Below, in pieces: positions 1 through 10,479 of a stretch of 64,000 nucleotides of DNA; position 1 is the stretch's first letter; each line of letters begins with the position of its first letter. This DNA is from Harmothoe impar (taxonomy: Eukaryota > Annelida > Polychaeta > Phyllodocida > Polynoidae): the NCBI GenBank assembly GCA_947462335.1, contig OX381710.1, positions 35,587,204 through 35,651,203 on the forward strand, in the 5' to 3' direction. The notes beneath the pieces were generated by a model, which worked only from the letters and a program-made list of their open reading frames with translations, ran no database searches and was not told the origin of the DNA. A program made the position numbers and the translations under genes.

Positions 1-296
1 CCATACCATTGGAAGGCTATGGTTTCAGTCTACACAACATGAAGTTTCTGCAATGATTTTTACATGTTGAATAGTGGTTTTATTTCAATGAGTAAGTGGG
101 AACTAGGAAGTGTGTGCTGCCTGTGGAGCACCCACTTTTGGCACTGAAAGTTGATAGCTCTCCAGAAAACACTCTCCAGGAGAATTCTCCCATGATGCAC
201 TGCTCTGGAGTCGGGGGCCTAACCACAATGCACTGCTCTGAGCCAAGATGGCGGCCCCCATAGCCTAATGCGCTAGTCCCGTATAGGCCTACATTA

Positions 297-462
297 GTGC
301 AAATGGAAAGAGTCAGAGAGGGGACAGTAGGTGCAAATGGAAAGAGTCGGAGAGGGGGCAGTAGGTGCAAATGGAAAGAGTCGGAGAGGGGGCAGTAGGT
401 GCAAATGGAAAGAGTCAGAGAGGGGGCAGTAGGTGCAAATGGAAAGAGTCAGAGAGGAGGGC
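297..462. repeat. 34-bp tandem repeat, about 5 copies
   Basis: Units beginning GTGCAAATGGAAAGAGTC recur at 297, 331, 365, 399 and 433, the last one incomplete. Units differ by only a few bases, so the array is young or homogenised. Short open frames run through it in both directions only because the period does not create stops; I do not treat them as genes. Confidence 0.9.
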
Positions 463-2100
463 CGCATATACTACCGGTACTATAGCAGCAGATGGGGACA
501 GAGTGGAGAAGATTGAGGTCGGGCGGACAGGAAGCCGCGGAGTAAATGAAGGACGACCCGTCATAAACCTATCACCTCGCGCCACGCCAGATTCCCGCCC
601 AATTACCGAGAACGAAGCGTTGATTAAGCAGAACACATAAAAGGGTCATGCTTGTGGTGTGGGAGGGGTGTATTAGGAGGAGGGGGCGCGTACAGGCGTA
701 CAGAGGCGCGGTGACGCGGCGGTCGACGCGGCGCGGCACCCACCGCGCGGTGTTTGCGCGTCGACACTAAAACTCGCCCAAATCAATTTGGACGCGCGCT
801 GACGGCGGTGGCTGCGGATCCGGAACCGGCCTATGTGGGGTTGTAAACGGGATTATCACCCCCTCCCCTATCCACCGCCCTGTGTCTTCCTGCACCTCTG
901 GTTCATTTAATCCGGTCAAACGACACCGCGGGTGTTGTAAATACACGCGTTAAATCATGTGTCGTGTGCGCGTTTCAAATCGGGTTGGCCGCGTCTCCGC
1001 GCCAGGGGTTAATGTCCCCAACCTACAGAGGAAATAGCCAATGACACATGTCAAGTTGATATGGGGAAGGGGCAGTTTGGTAATGCTTGTGATGGTGTAT
1101 GGGGAGGGGAGTTCTGGGAGGGGCTGGTGTTAAATGGTTATGATGTTGCTGAATCTTCTGGTAATGTTCCTTGTAAAGTAATTAAACAGGAGGTCGCGTT
1201 GGGTAAATATTCACTTAGAAATCAAATATTGTTGTCTTCCCTTTAAAAAGTTGTCATGGAGTTATGTATCAAAATGGGCATCTACGTGATTTATAGGATG
1301 ATCTGCATCATAATGTTTTCCTGTATTCATGTGCCTGAATGTGAAATGTGAAAGTAAATTATTTATCAATTGAAAGCTCGATAGTTTTCTTATTCATGTA
1401 TAGGTTATATTTCAAAGTGTCTCTCAATCAGGAAATCATTAATCTGGTCTTTGTATATATCAAGTGGCAATCAAATTAAAAACGATTATTATTATTGTTA
1501 ACCTGATAGCCCATATATGAACAGAGTAGTAAATCAGACTCTATACAGTACATGGTCGTATACTAGTCCCACTTAGTGTAAGCTTCACACACCAGTAGTA
1601 ATGATGCACTTAGTAGGACAATATATGCAGGTGCCAGAGGTGTAGAGCTTTACTACCCATCCAACTCCTCCCACAAGTAGCTCATTGGTTTCTACAAAAA
1701 CACTGACCTCAATAAACTAATAAATCCAAACAGGATAATTTGGTGTGGACAGTGCAGGCAGAGTGTCCCTCTATAAAAACGGCGGCCAGGCTGGCAGTGT
1801 CTGTACGAGGAGGTACCGTTGTCTTACGTAAGGTGCAACAATAAAGTCTATCTGTATATGGCACCACCATTCTCACCCAAGAGTCGTCATAAACAGGAAC
1901 CGCATGAAAAGATCATCACTCTGTTACACGCCAAGTGTCTAGCAATAATCTAGAGGAATAAAGCTATAAACTATGGACAATTAAGGCCTAGCTCTTACTA
2001 CAGACCCGGACTACAGCTGACTATGGTAGATTATGTGTGTGCATGTACATATTGTAATCATATTGTATTCACTTAATAAAATCCCATAATATTACTTTTG
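463..2100. other. Gene-free stretch with CpG-rich patch and a TATA/poly(A) pair
   Basis: No coding exon is recognised. Bases about 655-830 are rich in CpG (repeated GCGCG and GTCGACGCGGCG words) and may be an unmethylated regulatory patch. At 1771 a CTATAAAAA box is followed about 65 bp later by AATAAA (1840-1845), a spacing typical of LTR promoters. The remainder is AT-rich and featureless to the eye. Confidence 0.4.
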
Positions 2101-2310
2101 GGTTAATTTTTAGTCTATTCCTATTATGCTGGACTTTTTACAGTGATTAATGAATTTGGAAATTTCACACACATATATCAATAACCCAATACACATAACC
2201 GTTGGATTAATTTTTTGTCTATTCCTGTTATCCTGGACTTTTTACAGTGTGATAATGAATTTGGAAATTTCACACACATATATCAATAACCCACTACACA
2301 AATTTGGATC
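2101..2310. repeat. Two-copy tandem duplication, about 103-bp unit
   Basis: The stretch from GGTTAATTTTTAGTCTATTC through ATATCAATAACCCA is repeated once about 103 bp later with a few substitutions. The small open frame across it is a by-product of the duplication. Confidence 0.85.
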
Positions 2311-3356
2311 CTGGACATCCCTGTACAGGAAACAAAAATACAATATTTCAGAATAGTGAAAACGGACTTACTATGTGAAAAGGCATATCCATTTTCAAAC
2401 CGTGGATTGGGGGGACGCTTTACTCCTGATTGTAGCGATGCGCTCGGGCTGTTACTGCACTTGACTGGTCGTGTCGCCTCTTCTCCGAGCGCGAAAATTC
2501 TTCACCCAAACTGCCTTTACATACGATCGTTCACCGAAGAACTAAACCCTGTTTTTTCTACCTCCAGGTGACCAATAACTCTGGGACGATGTGCTCGATG
2601 ATGAAAAGACAAGGGAAGATGGCACCAGCGAAGGAGAAAAGCGCGCGCCCTTTGAATCCGATCTGAGCAGACGACTTTCAAACGAGCAAAATGGAGGACA
2701 ACGTTGGCTGGGGCGGGTGAATAGTAGGAATGACGGGAGGGCGGGGGTCAGTCCGCTTGCTGCGGTGGATTGGCCATGGCTAGCAGGAGGTAGGTAAATG
2801 GAGGTGGATATGGGGGGGGGGAGGGGTGTATGATAGGTGTGTGTGTAGGGGGGGGGGGGTTGTGGACCAAGCCGCCTGGAGAGATACCACTCAACGAGCA
2901 ATGATAACAATGGGTCCACTAGGTGGCGGTCATTGGTGCCCTGTCATAGATGGGGCGGGAGGGGGGGGTGATGTGGGTGGGGGTGTGGCGAGGCTCGGGG
3001 GTGGGGACATTTTTCTCTCGATCTCTCCTATGTATAGGTTCAGTTAATTTGTTCGTAGACATTTAAAGCGTCATTTCCAACACATTGCATCTGTCTTTCT
3101 ATTTAATAGTGAAACATGAGTGTTTTTGGACAGAGTAGCGAACTGTACCTGATGTATGGTGCATGAGAAGAGGTGGAGGAGGGGAAGGGGGTGGTGCCGG
3201 ACAGTGCGCTATCCGTGCACATTATCTCATGGCAGTATCGGTAACCTCACCCACTGATAACACCCTGGAGTACAGGTAAAACCTCCAGGGTCACAAAGGT
3301 CTGTATCTGACCATAATGCCATTATACTGCCCCATAGGTAGACACATGTGTATAGT
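2311..3356. other. Gene-free stretch with G-rich runs
   Basis: It contains homopolymer and GGGGGTG-rich segments (about 2808-2870 and 2955-3005) and one perfect CTCF-type motif listed separately. Open frames here are low-complexity products of the G runs. No exon is recognised. Confidence 0.4.
2916..2929 (+). promoter_or_regulatory. CTCF-type binding motif
   Basis: CCACTAGGTGGCGG matches the bilaterian CTCF core consensus CCASYAGRKGGCRS at all 14 positions. Binding itself is inferred. Confidence 0.5.
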
Positions 3357-3720
3357 GAAGCCTTTAAGGGCCGCATAGTGCTGTAAATATCTTACTTTGT
3401 CGCCGAGATGCAATATATGTACATATATAAATGCGGCTCTGGCGTGTCAACTCGCAAGTGCCACATCCATGCACTTTGGGAGTGCATCAATCCCTTATCC
3501 CAGTGGGCACAGAACATTGAATCAACATTGAAAACTGGTTGACAATGTTGATTCAATGTTGATGCAACATTGATTCAACATTCAACTGAGTTTTGTGCCC
3601 ACTGGGATCATGATCCATGAATGCAGCACTAGCGAGTTACTTACTACTCGCCAGGGCTGCATTTATACATCTTGAGAACACAAAAACCGTAGCGCATTAA
3701 AGCACTCTGCAGCCGTTAAG
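3357..3720. mobile_element. piggyBac-like MITE, copy 1 (interrupted)
   Basis: The left end reads CCTTTAAGGGCCGCATAGTGC and the right end GCAGCCGTTAAGG. The internal words GGCTCTGGCG...CTCGC and CTCGCCAGGGCTGCATTTA match other copies at 38565, 46856, 49905, 59249 and 60814. Better copies show TTAA outside CCCTTTAAGGG ends, the piggyBac-type signature. This copy is lengthened by a second, palindromic MITE inserted at 3499-3606. Confidence 0.7.
3499..3606. mobile_element. CCCAGTGGGCAC palindromic MITE nested in another MITE
   Basis: The 108-bp element begins CCCAGTGGGCAC and ends GTGCCCACTGGG, with internal CAACATTGA/TCAATGTTG palindromes. A 2-bp AT flanks each side (3497-3498 and 3607-3608). 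A second copy lies in the Gsx intron at 55129-55236 with CT on both sides. It is non-coding. Confidence 0.75.
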
Positions 3721-6700
3721 GAATCAAGCTTTCAGACCTTAATAGTCTACTCCACCTCCCTGATAGTGATACCTACATAATTACAAATGTACCTGCATCA
3801 TATCTACTTCTGAATCTTATCAATATTAATTTGTATATGGACAGTGCATTAACTGAAGTGTGTAGGTGAATGCATGCACGCTTCCCCTAAGTCTAATTCC
3901 ATTATGTCTGGACGATCAATGTTATATGGACCTGGAGGAGGTGGGGCCCTGGAGGCCTATTTAATGTACATCTGAGAGATACAGGGGCAATGGAAGTTGT
4001 GATGCCAGATAGGAACACTTTGAGGGCATGAATTCTATATTGTAATTGTCACCTGCACCATCCAAATGAATGGAGATATATCAGAAAGGCTTATCTGTGA
4101 TGGGAGTCATCAGAGTCCACGCAAAAACACATCACTTCATCGTGGTAATGGCATTTGAACGCAGAGTGTCAGAGAGAAATCTAAATTTGAAAAGTAAGTA
4201 GTATATGGAAAAGTTAATTTATACCACTTAATCCGGTAATTTCCTCGATAGAGGATAAACTCCAGGGGATGGACTTTACTTTAATGAGTATAGTTCACAC
4301 AGAGACTTTGTTTCGGCATGAAAAATATCGGAAAATGTACAAAATGTATAAACTGTAAAGCGAGTCCAATGTATATTTCATAATGTCGTCATGCGCCCTT
4401 GTAAGTCTTGGTTCTGGGAAGTACTGGGGGTTGAGGAGAGTTTCTTCTTTTTGTTATTTTTGTCTTGCTGATGATTTCAAATCATGTTTACAACCCCTGG
4501 TAATGGCTGAGAATCGCACAAAAGATAAGTACTTTAATCTCACTCTCTTTCAGTTTGGTACCAGCTAAATGGATAAACTGTGCTTTTTTCTTGTGTCCTA
4601 TTTTTGTGAAAGTAGGCCGTTGGGGCCGCGTGTGGAGGCTGGGGTCAGTGGTGTACAGTCCCCACACACCCGCTCCTACCTCACTAATGTATCTGGGGTT
4701 TCTATGGATCTACCTGCACCTGCCCTGTCCCGGCCTGACCTGCACGCCATCATTAAGCCCCTGTTCTCACCTTGGGCGCGAAAACCCGCCCGGCGCAGCC
4801 CGGCGCGGCACGGCGCGTCCTCCCGCCCGCCCGACCACCGGCCGCGGCACCGGCCTTTATGGCCCTGGAGGCCGGGCGGCTGTGGCAGCTGGCTGCGGGC
4901 CCTACTGCCTGGCCGCCCGGCTCCATGGTGGAGCATCAGGGTGGGGGAGAGGGGGGGGGGGGCAGGTGGGAGCTGGAGGGAGGGGTTTTATATATGGCTG
5001 TGTGTGCGGTCCAGGCGTGCAAACACCATCCCGTTTAAATACAGTCACGATATATCCTCCGATAAGGCCCAGTTCATGTGATTTTTATGGGAAGACATGT
5101 ACATATAGGGTCAACATCTTTTATTCCCAAAACTGTTTCTGCCCACTAATCATACTTTTATTGCACAGACTGAACACCTATGTGTGTGTCTCTACATGCA
5201 TCAAAGGTTCTGGCTGTTACTGTTGCAAATTCCGCTATATCTATAAAGCGAAAGGAGATTCAAGCAAATTAACTTCTTTTGTATTGTATATTAAATGACC
5301 TAAAGCACAGCTTTTAAATTTGCCATTATTGTTATCAATTATTACTCATGATAGATCTCAGTTTTCTAGGAAAACATTCCTTGCTCTGGGGCGAAATGAA
5401 CAAACATACCTCACGCTGAGTCTGGATACCCACGTATGACATCGGTAAAATATAGTATGCTATCCATGAATGTATTAGGAAAAGACATAACACATGCATC
5501 CCATGCAGCATTTTCTTTTATCGGTATGAATAACGATTTAAATTCATGAACAAAAGTTACAAAGGAAGGCTTACCACCGGGTGAACATATAGATGTACAT
5601 GTACAGTATCTGACAAATAAGATATTTTTACATTCATATGTTATACTTGTACGTTGTATTCACTTTTCTTTTCAAATAGACACACTTAAAGTAGTATACG
5701 ATCAACATATTTGATAAATGTATGTGTATGTGTTGAAACAAGGGAGTTACAAGGGAGACTATGAAGCACAGTAAGACGGTTAGTTATATGTGTTAACATG
5801 TACGTTTATCAATACAACATCTGTATAAGAACTGATTTATTAATTGTCAACATATATGGGTGGAAATACAGGGGAAGATTGATGTATATATGTCTCTATA
5901 TTAGCACTTTGTAATAATACAGATTTACATTGTATATTCGCAATGCATATCAAATACGGACTAGACACGAATACATGTTTAACATTAGGCATGGCCGTTG
6001 CTAGTCATTATATCTTACGGTTCTTTTACATCTCCTTTGAACTAATGTATTGTTGTAGATTGATTAATGCATCGTTATTTTTATTTACATGTGTATATGG
6101 TAGATATCACCGCATTGTATTTGTGTTTGTATACAGGTGATCCTTGTCACTATATACTTTAGCCTTCACTAGAAAAAATAACAAAGTGTCCTTTTTAATT
6201 ATGAATTTACATATTGCTTCACTGTACTTGCATACATACCGTTCTAGCATGAACCTAATACTCATGTATATTATCATGTATACAGTGGTATACACCGTTG
6301 AAAGCATTGTTAATATTCCCTCCTTGCCCGGCAGCCTGGGGCGTGTTACCCACTGGAGGAACCTTCTCCCCGTGATACCTGCGGGAGGCCCACCCACCTG
6401 CAGGCTGTGAACACACACTGAATGTTTGATTACTGGACACTGACCGTTTGACCCGCTCTATGCCTCTGGGGGCTGTAAACTACTTGGCCTAATTTGATTA
6501 ATTCACCTGTGGACTTGACTGATGTGCCTTACCTGTACACATCATGTACTTTTCCTACCTATTTTCCTAGTATAGTTATACCTGTCAATTCAGATTTTAT
6601 TAACCATAATAATAATATGACGATCACGTCAATGTTTGTGATATAAACAGAGACCCTGCACATTGCTGCATACATAACATATCAATATAAGACAGTACCT

Positions 6701-6944
6701 GCAAGCGTCGTCTGACGGAAGGATGCCATGATATAGCCAAAATTACATGTGTCTGCCAGTAGGCCTTTACAGGTCTAAAATATGTCCAAAGCAGATTAGA
6801 AGTATACCTCAAAATCTATAAATGCGTCTCATGAACATCCATTGAAGTGATTTATTTAATTTACAACGTTCTTGTTTACTCATACATACAGAAATGTATC
6901 CAAGTAGATCAAGTAGACCTAATTAGATCTAATGATAAACCACC
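3721..6944. other. Gene-free stretch with a CpG-rich island
   Basis: The best-defined object is a GC- and CpG-rich block at about 4745-4990 (CGCGGCACGGCGCG, CCGGCCGCGGCACC words). Long open frames cross it in several frames on both strands, which is expected of GC-rich DNA and is not evidence of coding. The flanks are AT-rich with no exon, RNA gene or clear repeat recognised. Confidence 0.35.
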
Positions 6945-6947
6945 AGA

Positions 6948-7280
6948 AGCGCTGATTCCACCAACGCTACGTGACGGATCCGTCCATTTTTTGGACGGAT
7001 CCGTCCACTTTTTGGACGGATCCGTCCAGTGACGGGTTGGTGGAAGCCATTTTCCCCGTCATCGCCCCGCCAAAAGTGTGACGGAACCGTCAGAATGGCT
7101 TCCACCGGTCCGTCCGTCAACGGATCCGTCAACGGACGGACTGGTGGAAGCAGGAAAATGCCAATCCGTCCGTCAACGGGTGACGGATCCGTCACCATTT
7201 TGGCGGATCCGTCAACTGACGGGAATATTAAAAAAATTAGATATTTCCGTGCGTTGACGGAAACGTCCAAAAGTGTTCAA
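6948..7280 (+). repeat. Left TIR and subterminal GACGGATCCGTC array
   Basis: After the 37-bp TIR (6948-6984), the palindromic word GGACGGATCCGTCC and variants recur many times (around 6974, 6993, 7015, 7080, 7120, 7180 and 7203). A near-perfect 52-bp palindrome at 7099-7150 is centred on GGATCC. The same words recur just inside the right TIR. Subterminal repeats in Harbinger elements are plausible sites for the transposase or its Myb/MADF partner; that role is inferred. Confidence 0.85.
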
Positions 7281-7441
7281 TCCGTCTGGTTTTCCGTCAG
7301 GGCGCAGTGCTGCAGACTGGCGGGAAATTTCTGTACCTTTAGTTCACGGGGCATACAACACGTGGCGCTGCGGGCGATGTTGTGTTTTGCCGTTTTCTGT
7401 TCACGTGACCTGCACTTCCGTCCGTACGCAAAGGACACAAA

Positions 7442-7964
7442 ATGGCAACGAGAGGAGGGCGGAAAGGCGCCTCGGCGCAAAGCAAAAAGGAGGACAAAGC
7501 TCCTGGAAAGGGCAGGGGTGGAAAAAAACGGATCCCCCCGACCGAGGAGGAGGCGGTGCCGCTGGAGGAAACATCAGAGAAACCGGTAGGTCGGCCGAGA
7601 CGCCGAAATGTTACAAAACAGCCAACCAAAATTACCCATGTCATGGCGGATTCCGTCTCAAACGCCTCCAGTGCAAGTGAGGACATAAAAACCAAAAAGA
7701 CATTGGGCGTGAAACGAGGTGGCGCACACAGTAAAAAGCAGGCCACGCCACCGGAACAGACCCACACCCGTGCACACGCGGCGGTGGCCAGTATGCCAGT
7801 TAGGACTGAGAAGGAACGCAAGTTAAAACAGAAGATTTTTGATATAATCAGACGTGGTGAAGAAAAGGAGCTCGCCATATTAAGGGGTGAGGATGTGTCC
7901 ATCAATGATGACCTGGAGGAGGAAGCTGGACAATTTCTTATGCAATCAGATGATTCTGAGGATG
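7442..7964 (+). pseudogene. Harbinger AT-hook/MADF protein, 5' part of split exon 1
   Basis: This is the start of the second Harbinger protein. In such elements it is a nuclear DNA-binding partner that helps bring the transposase to DNA. The ATG at 7442 sits in ACAAAATGG, a good context. Residues 1-173 are basic and low in complexity, with an AT-hook (GRPRRR) near residues 50-55. The frame is cut at 7964 by the LTR element; translation would run 28 codons into the LTR and stop at 8050. The 4-bp GATG duplication and the resumption of the same frame at 20137 show the gene was intact before insertion. The distal part is listed at 20137-22192. Confidence 0.85.
7961..7964. other. GATG target-site duplication, left copy
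   Basis: GATG directly precedes the left LTR and recurs at 20137-20140 directly after the right LTR. Four bases is usual for Ty3/Gypsy integrases. Confidence 0.95.
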
Positions 7965-8831
7965 TGTCACGCCACAAAACCCCTTATTATACCTTCATCA
8001 ATTGTATTACGTCATATTACGTCATATTACGTCATAATTATGATTTATGATTATTAATATTCATATTTATTATTATTTGTATTACGCACAATACTTTATA
8101 CATATTTTCAATCCATATGTCCATCAAAGTACACCTAGACGTCAGACATACCTTTACTCATTAAGCCAAGCAAACTAGCCCCCACACATAATTAACCCAT
8201 AGATCACAAACAGACCCTTATCCCATGGACAATAGGTAACGGTCGGCCTGTCCAGACGACAAGGCACCGACCGGTCACCTATACACAAAACAAATGAACT
8301 ATATGTTGACCCCAAGGATTAACTGTCAACACATAAAACAATGCTATAAAGCTGGACACCCTTAATCAGTGTGGCACCGCCAAAGCCACTTGAGCCGGCT
8401 GGAGGCCACCTGGAAGGTGGGCGACAAAGCCCCCATGTGTGCATGCTACCTATTATGTAATCCATTACCCATAATGCACTGGACCCAGGCTCCCCAACCC
8501 GCGGTCCAGCGCACACCACATGTTAAAGCCATGAATATATAATTATCCAATCAAATGTCAAATGTATATTATCCAATGAAAACCACTGTTACATCTACTT
8601 CCGGTCACATGGGCACCCCCTCCACCTGCCGGGCACCTGTACTTATACCCCGGTCAGATGGAGGAGGAAATCACTTATCATCTTGCAACCATCAGTAACT
8701 TATATACTGAGCCCTAGTGACTGGTACTCTGATATTAATATTATTATTAATAAAAGATACCGAGTATTGAAACTGACGTCTCACCTCATCTTTACATCCC
8801 CATTGATGTGGAAGGGTTTTCCCTAGCCACA
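7965..8831 (+). repeat. 5' LTR of the Gypsy element
   Basis: It starts TGTCACGCC and ends TAGCCACA. It contains a triple ATTACGTCAT array (8006-8035), a weak TATA-like ACTTATACCCC at 8641 and a poly(A) signal AATAAA at 8749-8754, giving a plausible U3-R-U5 layout. I see no difference from the right LTR over 867 bp. Confidence 0.97.
8006..8035 (+). promoter_or_regulatory. Triple ATTACGTCAT (CRE/ATF-like) array in U3
   Basis: Three head-to-tail 10-bp units each contain TTACGTCA, a bZIP (CREB/ATF) half-palindromic site. It lies near the start of U3, where LTR enhancers usually are, and is duplicated in the 3' LTR at 19311-19340. Use by host bZIP factors is inferred. Confidence 0.55.
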
Positions 8832-8834
8832 GAG

Positions 8835-8850
8835 TGGTGGAGAACCCGGG
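8835..8850 (+). other. Candidate primer-binding site
   Basis: TGGTGGAGAACCCGGG begins 3 bp after the LTR. It starts with TGG, the complement of a tRNA CCA end, in the expected place. I did not assign the tRNA. Confidence 0.55.
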
Positions 8851-8888
8851 CAACCTTCAGCTACCTGCGACCATGAAGAAATTTTTTA

Positions 8889-10442
8889 ATGCAGAGACAC
8901 CAGTCCCTCAGTGACCTATCATCACGGAGGCACACTAGGAGCCAGGGACCAGCACCAACATCAGGTCTACATCCCACCAGGAGGAAAGGACCAAGCAACA
9001 ACAAGCACATCACTAAGTCCACCTCCTGCATCTACAAGGACACAGTAAGACATTCTAAACCAACACTTATAGACACTGTACCTATTATACCTATAGACAT
9101 AGCTACCCCACCCACTTCTCCCATTCGTGTTGAACCCACTGTCAACATGGCCGGAGACGATCAGGTAGAGGTAGAAAGACAACGAGAACTAGACGATAGG
9201 ATATCAAGAAAATTAGATGAACAATTAGCGGCCCACAAGGCAGAGTTAGAAAGACTCAAATCTGATATCGCCGAATATAGAAATGTCAAGTCGATTAGCG
9301 ACCTGGCTAGCGCCATTTCAAAAGCTAACAAGTACACCATCCGTGAACCAACCAAGTTCTCAAAACCAGACATTAAGATGAGCACCAGAAAGTGGTTCAC
9401 AGACCTAGAACGTTTTGTCAGACTAAAATATCCCCAAGAAGATCACCCCATCCACGTCACCTGCGCAGTCTATTTAACTGGACCAGCATACGAGTGGTAC
9501 AGTATGCAGCCCACTAGCATACAGGATGATTACGATCTTATAAAGAAGGGACTTATCCACCACTTCAAGGATGTCGAAAATGACATCAAGCTATTGACAC
9601 TGTCCCAATTTGACCCCACCCTACAAACCATGGAAGAATGGCTAAAGGACGCCAACACTCACTTCCAAAACAAAGGGGTGGACATAGAAGCTGCCATCAT
9701 CCAGGTAGCCACAGTATTAAACGAGGACTACCGAGAGGCGATCAGAGCGGAAAGTCCTACTACATGGGCTTCCCTCTGTAGAGCGCTCAGGTGTGCATAC
9801 CTCTACAAGAAGACCTCCACACATAAGGTATCATCCCTTTCCAGTAACACCCTAGACCCAGTCATAGCTGCTCAGCTAAGGGAAAAGGACAGGGAGAATG
9901 AGAAACTAAGAGACCTTCTACAGAAGCAACAGGAAGTTATGGAGACCGAACATACCGTAGCTGCTATGGGGGGTGGTAAACCAAAACCCACCTACCACAA
10001 ACAAGCAGCTACACCGACACAGCCTCCATCAGCCGACTTCGCATTGCCACCCAACTATAGGGGGAGGAGAGAGGACTTCGACATCAATTACGTCGACAAC
10101 ATCAGGAAGGCACGCTCAATGGGCCTCATCCCTCCCACCCACCGATTTAAAGGGGGACCCAAAGACATTATAACCCTTCTTCAAACGGGTTCCCTACCCC
10201 CACATCACTTCAAACTCATCCAGAGCCAACAACAACAACAACAAAGGTGGCAGCCCCAACAGCAATCATGGCAGCCACCACAACAACAACAACAACAATG
10301 GCCACAACAACAACAACAACAATGGCCACAACATCAACAACAACTACAACTTCAACCAACGCCACAAAACCCCACTCCACAGTACACCATGGCACAGCTC
10401 GTCAGCATGATGAACGACCTCACCAAGACGACGGGAAACTAG
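8889..10442 (+). CDS. gag: Gag polyprotein of the Gypsy element
   Basis: Structural protein of 517 residues expected to form the virus-like core. An N-terminal basic/serine-rich part is followed by a charged coiled coil (about 90-135, VERQRELDDRISRKLDEQL...) and a retrotransposon-gag capsid-like region with spaced tryptophans (about 155-315, KWFTDLERF, YEWYSMQP). The C-terminus is glutamine/tryptophan-rich (about 440-495). I see no CCHC zinc knuckle; errantivirus-type gags also often lack one. A 14-codon upstream frame (ATG at 8873) overlaps the gag start and could lower initiation. The last two sense codons lie in a GGGAAAC slippery heptamer just before the TAG, so a fraction of ribosomes should continue into pol. 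Confidence 0.93.
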   Translation: MQRHQSLSDLSSRRHTRSQGPAPTSGLHPTRRKGPSNNKHITKSTSCIYKDTVRHSKPTLIDTVPIIPIDIATPPTSPIRVEPTVNMAGDDQVEVERQRELDDRISRKLDEQLAAHKAELERLKSDIAEYRNVKSISDLASAISKANKYTIREPTKFSKPDIKMSTRKWFTDLERFVRLKYPQEDHPIHVTCAVYLTGPAYEWYSMQPTSIQDDYDLIKKGLIHHFKDVENDIKLLTLSQFDPTLQTMEEWLKDANTHFQNKGVDIEAAIIQVATVLNEDYREAIRAESPTTWASLCRALRCAYLYKKTSTHKVSSLSSNTLDPVIAAQLREKDRENEKLRDLLQKQQEVMETEHTVAAMGGGKPKPTYHKQAATPTQPPSADFALPPNYRGRREDFDINYVDNIRKARSMGLIPPTHRFKGGPKDIITLLQTGSLPPHHFKLIQSQQQQQQRWQPQQQSWQPPQQQQQQWPQQQQQQWPQHQQQLQLQPTPQNPTPQYTMAQLVSMMNDLTKTTGN

Positions 10443-10479
10443 ATTGTCATCCTATGGATAGGCCTCATCAGGATGACAA
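10433..10479 (+). promoter_or_regulatory. -1 ribosomal frameshift signal (gag-pol)
   Basis: The heptamer GGGAAAC (10433-10439) is in the correct X XXY YYZ phase relative to gag and touches its stop codon. After a 4-nt spacer, a perfect 10-bp stem follows (10444-10453 pairing with 10470-10479) with a 16-nt loop containing palindromic AGGCCT. Pol is in the -1 frame at this point. GGGAAAC is a known retroviral slippery heptamer. Confidence 0.85.

Noticed and set aside
4555..5298. 247-residue open frame over GC-rich DNA
   Set aside because: Open frames occur in several frames and on both strands of the same CpG-rich block; no domain, no splice context, low-complexity Pro/Arg/Gly content.
8319..8519. 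66-residue minus-strand frame present twice (also 19624-19824)
   Set aside because: It is duplicated only because it lies in both LTRs; no domain or promoter context on that strand.
10247..10438. Independent start of pol at 10247
   Set aside because: The first 64 codons are the out-of-frame shadow of gag glutamine repeats, and a canonical -1 frameshift site at 10433 explains pol expression better.
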